DNA of 26,665 bases. Source: a virus. The position numbers were made by a program, and so were the translations under genes. The DNA lies in the IMG/VR virus record IMGVR_UViG_3300042905_002421, positions 1 to 26,665 of that record; one strand, written 5' to 3'. A model generated the notes under the pieces. That model made no database searches, was not told the origin of the DNA, and saw nothing but the letters and a program-made list of their open reading frames with translations. How positions within the stretch are numbered: the stretch's first letter is position 1; each line of letters begins with the position of its first letter. Of this stretch, positions 22,095 through 26,665 are shown piece after piece.

Positions 22095-22669
22095 CACACA
22101 CCTCTATTTCGGCGATTTTTTGCAATGGTTGCATATACTTCATTTACTGAAATCTTTTTACCTTTGTATGTAGAACCTCTACTTATTTGTGCTTGTTCTG
22201 CAAATTCTTGAGCCTTTGGTTTTGGCTCCATTCTTTCGTATTCTGCAGTTCTGTGTGCACTTGCTACAAATTCTGGGTTAGATTCAACACCAGGAACTTT
22301 ACGACCAAAATAAACGTTTCCACCCTGTGGGCGTCGTACATCTGTGCCACCTAAATCATACCCAGCAATTTGTTTTTGTTTTACGCCAGCCGTACGTGCT
22401 GCTGGAAGTGTTGTGTGTTTTTCACTGATGTCTGAAAATATTTTATCTCCAGATTTCCAAGCACCTTGATAAACATCGCCTTTTGCTTTATTAACATGTT
22501 CTTCTTTAAAACTCTTTGCTTGCTCTGCAGTGTATGGAGATTGTGTAATCTTTTCAGCACCAGGAATTGAAACCATAATTCCAGGACTAATAGGTGACTC
22601 TCCAGTTTTAAAACTACGACTTGCTCCGCCTTGATTGGCTAACTCTGCAAACTGTTCGTTACTAAGCAT
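22094..22669 (-). CDS. Hypothetical phage protein, possible virion-associated domain
   Basis: 191 aa from ATG 22669, overlapping the previous stop by eight bases; an upstream in-frame start (22786) would overlap that gene far more. SNEQFAELANQGGASR at the start and PGIMVSIPGAE...QGAWKSGDKIFSDISEKH...QKQIAGYDLGG resemble a motif order I recall in actinophage proteins (GYMVS.PG, then GxW..GD...DxS). That family is often linked to virion-associated or toxin-like domains, but my identification is weak. Confidence 0.6.
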   Translation of the reverse strand: MLSNEQFAELANQGGASRSFKTGESPISPGIMVSIPGAEKITQSPYTAEQAKSFKEEHVNKAKGDVYQGAWKSGDKIFSDISEKHTTLPAARTAGVKQKQIAGYDLGGTDVRRPQGGNVYFGRKVPGVESNPEFVASAHRTAEYERMEPKPKAQEFAEQAQISRGSTYKGKKISVNEVYATIAKNRRNRGV

Positions 22670-22916
22670 TAGGATTTGTACCCCCACGAGATGCAGGGAC
22701 TGTTGGAGACACAGAGGATGCGTCATCCCAATTAAATGTTGTGCCAGCGGTTTTTTTAGATAATGATAAAGGTCTATCTCCACCAAGACTTCTGTTTTTC
22801 CATGCGGTTGCTTGAGCAGCAGAGCCTGTTGTAGAAGCGCTAAGTGACAATGGCGGAGTTGCGTCTGGCGTTTGTGGCGCCAATGAACTGCCGAACTGTG
22901 AATTCGACAATGACAT
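22662..22916 (-). CDS. Hypothetical Ser/Thr/Pro-rich protein
   Basis: 84 aa from ATG 22916, two bases after the previous stop; an earlier in-frame start (22991) would overlap it by 74 bases. Ser, Thr, Pro and Gly dominate (SLSNSQFGSSL, TPPLSLSAS, SVSPTVPASRGG), so the protein is probably disordered. No family is recognised. Confidence 0.6.
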   Translation of the reverse strand: MSLSNSQFGSSLAPQTPDATPPLSLSASTTGSAAQATAWKNRSLGGDRPLSLSKKTAGTTFNWDDASSVSPTVPASRGGTNPNA

Positions 22917-22917
22917 T

Positions 22918-23334
22918 TTAGTAGGAAGAACCCATTCCGCCCTGGAAGTTAGGATTCTGACGTCCAGATACTGAGGGGATAGTTCTTGCATTTGTCATAG
23001 TTGAACCTGAGCAAGGATCAATGCAAGGCATGGTTGCAGTAATTTTGTATGCAGCACCCTTACGCTCTGATGCTTCAGCATTTGCTACTAACACATTTTT
23101 TCTATTTGCTTTAGTTCCATACATTGGCTCTGCTGCTTGTGTATTTTTCTTTGGCATTAATTTACCAACAGAAGGTGTACCACTTACATTAGTAAATGTT
23201 GCATTTGCACCAGAAGGGGTGTATTGATCTTGGCTAATATCTTTTTTCATTTTATTACCTGCTGACTCTAGGTGGTTTGAAGGCATGCCCATACGACGGC
23301 GCATTGCATGTCCCATATCTGTCCAATTTGCCAT
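22918..23334 (-). CDS. Hypothetical basic Met-rich protein
   Basis: 138 aa, with a textbook AAGGAG five bases before the ATG, probably the first gene of the small-gene block after a 37-base gap. It begins MANWTDMGHAMRRRMG and has a C-terminal CIDPCSGS and a Gly-rich tail. Mostly disordered in appearance. No function can be given. Confidence 0.7.
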   Translation of the reverse strand: MANWTDMGHAMRRRMGMPSNHLESAGNKMKKDISQDQYTPSGANATFTNVSGTPSVGKLMPKKNTQAAEPMYGTKANRKNVLVANAEASERKGAAYKITATMPCIDPCSGSTMTNARTIPSVSGRQNPNFQGGMGSSY

Positions 23335-23371
23335 GGTGACTCCTTAATGTAGGTATAAGGATAGAACTAAA

Positions 23372-23668
23372 TTAACTTGCTGTAATGGCGAATACAATGG
23401 CGGAAATTTCTCCGTCACGAGATTCAATAGTGGTAAATCCTGGTTTGCAAGTTAAATCTAGGCCCCTAGGAGCCACATATCCTCTAGATATAGCAATTGC
23501 TTTTACTGCTTGGTTTACTGCTCCAGCACCTACAGCACGTAGTTTTACCTCGTGTTTTTCATAAATAGCATGAGCGATTGCAGATGCAACACTTTGGGGA
23601 TTTGAACTTGCACTAACTCTTAAAAAAGGTTCATCATTAGAAATAGTAACTTCAGGTGTAGTTGTCAT
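23372..23668 (-). CDS. SpoVS-like Alba-fold protein
   Basis: 98 aa with AAAGGA upstream. After a short variable N-terminus the protein follows the SpoVS pattern closely: LRVSASSNPQSVASAIAHAI, KLRAVGAGAVNQAVKAIAIS, RGYVAP and GLDLTCKPGFTTIES, ending in a beta strand (ISAIVFAITA). SpoVS proteins are small members of the Alba superfamily, found in sporulating bacteria and many Actinobacteria and Deinococci, and can bind nucleic acid. A phage copy could control host or phage gene expression or RNA. It is the last gene of the DNA-processing block in transcription order. Confidence 0.85.
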   Translation of the reverse strand: MTTTPEVTISNDEPFLRVSASSNPQSVASAIAHAIYEKHEVKLRAVGAGAVNQAVKAIAISRGYVAPRGLDLTCKPGFTTIESRDGEISAIVFAITAS

Positions 23669-23723
23669 GTTTGGTAGTCCTTTGAGTCGAATTTATGTAC
23701 CGCTCCTAGAACATAGGGTAAGG

Positions 23724-24311
23724 CTAAAGTCTTGAGGCGTCTCTGTATTTAAAGTCCTTCATTTGTTCGGCAACTGCCTTCTCGACCTCATTATAGAAGT
23801 TTTTTCCTAAGAGCCTTGCAAGAGCGTAAGAGTCTGCAGCATTATCATCATTAAATTCTATGCCCCACCTTTTATATATCTGTAATAACATCTCTTGTTT
23901 TTTTGCATTTCCTTTACCTGCTGCAAATTTTTTAAGAGTCATAGGCGGAACCTTTAGGGGGTATTTTCTTGGGTCACCCTCATCAAAGTAATCAAAGATT
24001 GCTAGGCGAACTGTGGCTGATAACTCTCCAAGCACCAGAGCGGCATGGCTAGCAAGAACAGTTCCTTCCATGGCTATGTCTAAAATTTTATTATTGTTTT
24101 CCTCTAAATAATCAAAATGATCTATTAACCATTGCCTAATATCAGCAAGTCTTTCAATACCAAAATATGGGGACTTATAAACCCATGTAATATATTTTGT
24201 TGGATCTTCAAACTGTAAAGCAGTTAAAGCAAATCCAGTTAAAGACTGATCAATACCTAAAGTTACATCGCAGTCTTTTGGTAACTGACCATCAATCGCT
24301 TTGGTTGGCAC
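23724..24311 (-). CDS. RuvC-like Holliday-junction resolvase
   Basis: 195 aa from a GTG start overlapping the previous gene by 20 bases. VTLGIDQSLTGFA with Asp21, AMEGTVLASHA with Glu82, and FNDDNAADSYALARLL with Asp155 and Asp159 give the RuvC catalytic set, in the RNase H-like fold order. The enzyme would cut four-way DNA junctions in phage recombination or before packaging. Its position after an exonuclease-like gene and before SpoVS fits a DNA-processing group. The ribosome site is weak, so translation is probably coupled. Confidence 0.82.
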   Translation of the reverse strand: MPTKAIDGQLPKDCDVTLGIDQSLTGFALTALQFEDPTKYITWVYKSPYFGIERLADIRQWLIDHFDYLEENNNKILDIAMEGTVLASHAALVLGELSATVRLAIFDYFDEGDPRKYPLKVPPMTLKKFAAGKGNAKKQEMLLQIYKRWGIEFNDDNAADSYALARLLGKNFYNEVEKAVAEQMKDFKYRDASRL

Positions 24312-24585
24312 GGCGGTTTCTTTCGTCTATTACCATTTGAACAGTTCCTAGATAGCCCGCCCCGTCAACTAGGTTGTCTCTTTTTTGTTGATGAATTTCA
24401 CGACAAATTTTTACCCAAGCCATTGCCAATCCAACTTGCTCTTCAGTTATTTTGGCATTAAAAATAACTTCCCAGCCTTTAGCAATGCGATTAAAATTGT
24501 CTAACGGATGATCGTAAGACTTATTACGATCTCCAGTAATTAATCTTTGTGCCTCTTCTAGTATCGTTTCATTGTCCGAGTTCAA
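24292..24585 (-). CDS. DUF6378-like small phage protein
   Basis: 97 aa from a TTG start with AAAGGA seven bases upstream; it overlaps the protease gene by 17 bases. LEEAQRLITGDRNKSYDHPLDNFNRIAKGW followed by GLAMAWVKICREIHQQKRDN and DGAGYLGTVQM is a characteristic phage pattern that I recall as DUF6378, a helical family related in layout to MazG-like nucleotide pyrophosphohydrolases. That relation would imply dNTP clean-up, but it is not shown here. Confidence 0.75.
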   Translation of the reverse strand: MNSDNETILEEAQRLITGDRNKSYDHPLDNFNRIAKGWEVIFNAKITEEQVGLAMAWVKICREIHQQKRDNLVDGAGYLGTVQMVIDERNRRANQSD

Positions 24586-25426
24586 TATAAATTCCTTTCA
24601 CAAAATCATTGCTTGCTGGTTTTGCTACAGACTTTAAATATTTATAAGTATCTTGTATTGAACTTAATTTATTTGACGCCCACCAAGCAGACAAAGATGC
24701 TGTTGCAAATGATGTTCCGTATATATCTTTTTTTAACCCGTCCATTGTAGTTACAGTGTAGTTGTCTTTTAAATAAAAGTCTACTTTGCCCTGTGCATTA
24801 CTGTAAGACTGGATAATTCCAGCAGAATTAACCGATCCTACAGAAACTGTTTCCCTCCAACATCCTGGAGAAAATACAGGTTTTTTATTTCCATCATTTC
24901 CTGCAGGTGTTATTACTGGGACATTTACTTTTTTTAAAGTTTGTATATCTTTTTTAAAAGTTGCAGACGCCCTGCAAGTGGAAAAGGTGTTACCTTGAGA
25001 AAGATTAACTACAGATATATTATATTTTTTTTGATTATTTACTATCCATTTTAAAGCCATGTCTATGTCTTCTAAATAGTAATTAGCAGGATTTCCTTTA
25101 GGATCTATACCTACAATTCTAATCATAATAATTTTGGCCGAAGGATTACTCTGTAGAATTGCCGAAACAACAACAGTTCCATGTCCTAATACTTTGTTTG
25201 TAGATATAGGAGTGTTAGCCGCTCCTACTCCTTCCATTCTTTGTTTACCGTTAGGGCAAGTAAATTCAGAAACAATGCATACTTCATAAACAAGGTTATC
25301 TTTAAACAAAGAAGTATTTATTCCACTATCAATCACTGCTATTGATGGAAGTGGCTCTGCTTGGGTTGGTGGTACTTGTACGCTGTTAAGCAACACCAAC
25401 CCAATCAGAATTACTTTTTTATTCAA
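24569..25426 (-). CDS. Secreted subtilisin-like serine protease (S8)
   Basis: 285 aa from a TTG start next to GGATGG. Residues 1-23 form a signal peptide (KKVILIGLVLL, then TQAEP). The catalytic triad is complete: Asp33 (IAVIDSGI), His82 (GHGTVV), Ser239 (GTSFATAS), with the oxyanion Asn177 (PAGNDG). Two pairs of Cys (about 50/57 and 151/189) could form disulfides. There is no long propeptide between the signal and the catalytic domain, which is short for the family. It would work outside the cell or in the envelope. It is coupled to the secreted protein encoded just before, which might be a substrate or partner. Confidence 0.9.
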   Translation of the reverse strand: MNKKVILIGLVLLNSVQVPPTQAEPLPSIAVIDSGINTSLFKDNLVYEVCIVSEFTCPNGKQRMEGVGAANTPISTNKVLGHGTVVVSAILQSNPSAKIIMIRIVGIDPKGNPANYYLEDIDMALKWIVNNQKKYNISVVNLSQGNTFSTCRASATFKKDIQTLKKVNVPVITPAGNDGNKKPVFSPGCWRETVSVGSVNSAGIIQSYSNAQGKVDFYLKDNYTVTTMDGLKKDIYGTSFATASLSAWWASNKLSSIQDTYKYLKSVAKPASNDFVKGIYIELGQ

Positions 25427-26057
25427 TTAACCATCCAGCAAGCAAAACGTAAAATCTATTTAAGTATCTTTCAATTAATAAAAGTTTACCGTTAATGTTT
25501 GCTTCAAGTTGAGACCGTGTCTTAGGTGTGTCAAACATAGCCATTTCTTTTGTTAAACCTTCCGTTGCAGAAATGGTGGCAGAAGTATTTGCTAAAACTT
25601 TTGGATTAAAATTAATTTTTCCATTTACAAAACTATTTGAATCAAAAGTTACACTATTTGAATAAATAGTTGCGGTAAGCGTAGCAGTATCTACATTCTC
25701 AGTTTTAGTAACTGGAATTGGAATACTTGCTGATCCTTGAGTAAACACCTGTGCTTGTGCATCGTATTTAACTGGATTATCAACAGTACCCATATAACCG
25801 CCTTGATTTTGTCCAGTTACAGGATTTGCTGGTACTTGCAATACCAAAGAACATCCAGGACAACTTGTGTCATTTGGCATTCTTCCATTCCAAGAACCAC
25901 CTGATCCACAAACAGATGTAGTACAAACAATGGTATTGACAACAGTACCTGTTGAATCAACAACTGCGTATGTTGCCTCTCCATTTGCATTTGCAGGTAT
26001 TATTGAAACAGTTGTTAACACACCAACAGCAATTAATGTATTAATTATTTTTTTCAT
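25419..26057 (-). CDS. Secreted hypothetical protein
   Basis: 212 aa, ATGA overlap with the previous gene. It has a clear signal peptide (MKKIINTLIAVGVLTTVSII, then PANANG, a plausible cleavage site). The mature start is ATYAVVDSTGTVVNTIVC with four Cys in CTTSVCG and CPGC, suggesting disulfides. The middle is Thr/Ser/Asn-rich and probably beta; the end is helical (LLLIERYLNRFYVLLAGWLIE). No family with known function is recognised, though the YAVVDxxGxVxNxI opening is familiar from environmental phages. It is encoded together with the S8 protease. Confidence 0.75.
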   Translation of the reverse strand: MKKIINTLIAVGVLTTVSIIPANANGEATYAVVDSTGTVVNTIVCTTSVCGSGGSWNGRMPNDTSCPGCSLVLQVPANPVTGQNQGGYMGTVDNPVKYDAQAQVFTQGSASIPIPVTKTENVDTATLTATIYSNSVTFDSNSFVNGKINFNPKVLANTSATISATEGLTKEMAMFDTPKTRSQLEANINGKLLLIERYLNRFYVLLAGWLIE

Positions 26058-26518
26058 GTTATGAATGTATCCCTCCGTCCCCCTCGGGACTCGTTTGTTC
26101 TTCTTGTTATTTCCCTCGAAACTAAAGTGATGTCCCGTTCTTGATTAGAAAGCATCATCTCTAATATCTTGCGATAAGCATACCGTTCCTCATAGATATC
26201 CCCTAATTTTATAATCTCTGGATCAGTAGCAATTTGAGCCTTGGCTAGGCTAACAGTAGACCCCTTAGCCGCACTCCCCATCTTTGTGATAAGCATCACG
26301 TTTTCTTTCATATCTAAAGACCGTTGGGCATCACGCTCATTTAATTGAGCCTGAACTAACTGTGAAGCCAGGTAATCAGCCCAGCCAGTTAGTATGGTAA
26401 ACATCTCTGCAAGTTGTTCACTACTCAAGGCTGTTATATCAGGAGGTAGAGTTGCTTGTTCGTATTGTGGCTTAGGGAGAGCAAGTCCCTTCTTCATTAT
26501 CACATCTATTTCGCTCAT
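26054..26518 (-). CDS. Hypothetical protein after the exonuclease-like gene
   Basis: About 154 aa from ATG 26518, which forms an ATGA overlap; a TTG at 26548 would lengthen it without a better site. Soluble and helical, with LSSEQLAEMFTILTGWADYLAS, a central SLDMKENVMLITKMGSAA and a very basic end (SREITRRTNESRGGRRD). Phages often encode a recombination partner after the exonuclease, but this protein matches no family I recognise. Confidence 0.65.
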   Translation of the reverse strand: MSEIDVIMKKGLALPKPQYEQATLPPDITALSSEQLAEMFTILTGWADYLASQLVQAQLNERDAQRSLDMKENVMLITKMGSAAKGSTVSLAKAQIATDPEIIKLGDIYEERYAYRKILEMMLSNQERDITLVSREITRRTNESRGGRRDTFIT

Positions 26519-26665
26519 GCTTTTCCAATCGAAATGCAATACTTGCAACCATCAGGGTTTACATTACAGTCAGGTGAAACACCTGCCTCAACTGCGTCTA
26601 TTACCTTCTGTGCAGCCTTAAATATTCTTTCAACAACGTAGTAATCAGACTTAATTGTGAACTCT
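26515..26665 (-). CDS. C-terminal end of a RecB/Cas4-like exonuclease, partial
   Basis: Only the last 49 codons lie in the window; the frame runs off the right edge. The visible end reads SDYYVVERIFKAAQKVIDAV, then CNVNPDGCKYC and ISIGKA. Three cysteines in an NPDGCxxC setting match the C-terminal metal or Fe-S knuckle of PD-(D/E)XK exonucleases of the Cas4/RecB type in phages. The catalytic part is not visible, so the assignment is tentative. Confidence 0.5.
   Translation of the reverse strand, partial: EFTIKSDYYVVERIFKAAQKVIDAVEAGVSPDCNVNPDGCKYCISIGKA

Overview
The window looks like part of a tailed-phage or prophage genome from a low-GC actinobacterium, probably of the freshwater type. 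Actinobacterial signs are a WhiB-family Fe-S regulator gene (4896-5219), an MSMEG_6728-type pyrimidine-dimer glycosylase-like gene (5487-5957) and a SpoVS gene (23372-23668). Phage signs are dense chains of very short genes overlapping by ATGA or TAATG, an integrase, a lysozyme-like gene, HNH and RuvC-like nucleases, a ribonucleotide reductase, and several families known mainly from phages. No terminase, portal, capsid or tail gene is visible, so the phage origin is inferred.

Left arm, + strand (1-9624). It opens with the 3' part of a metalloprotease-like/VWA gene. A run of small genes follows (HNH, zinc ribbons, HTH proteins, WhiB, glycosylase-like, excisionase-like). Inside it, a 137-nt gap (4081-4217) folds into a candidate structured RNA closed by a 12-bp helix. 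The arm ends with a terminator, a promoter with CCAGTAG repeats, a tyrosine integrase carrying an inserted Cys motif, and a lysozyme-like gene. This integrase-lysozyme cassette is visibly more GC-rich than the genes before it. It is flanked by GAACTAACT inverted repeats and dotted with AGCAAA-type short repeats that run through stop codons.

Convergent junction (about 9625-9660). Everything from here to the right end lies on the - strand.

Right arm, metabolic/modification block (9660-17860). In transcription order: nucleotidyltransferase-fold protein, HAD-like protein lacking the usual nucleophile Asp, TylF-type O-methyltransferase, a two-domain protein resembling the tRNA/DNA-guanine transglycosylase fold, a B12-dependent ribonucleotide reductase, a conserved phage protein of unknown role, and a flavin-dependent halogenase. 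The halogenase and its upstream partner are extremely AT-rich, and base composition also shifts inside the reductase gene, so the block looks mosaic.

Right arm, small-gene block (17874-23334). About fifteen short genes, mostly of unknown function and packed end to end, include zinc-finger-like proteins and phage families of the DUF7178 and DUF8033 type.

Right arm, DNA-processing/secreted block (23372-26665). In transcription order: the tail of a RecB/Cas4-like exonuclease, an unknown protein, a secreted protein, a secreted subtilisin-like protease, a DUF6378-like protein, a RuvC-like resolvase and SpoVS. No stretch longer than about 240 bases lacks a gene. Family names come from recognising sequence motifs, not from database searches.
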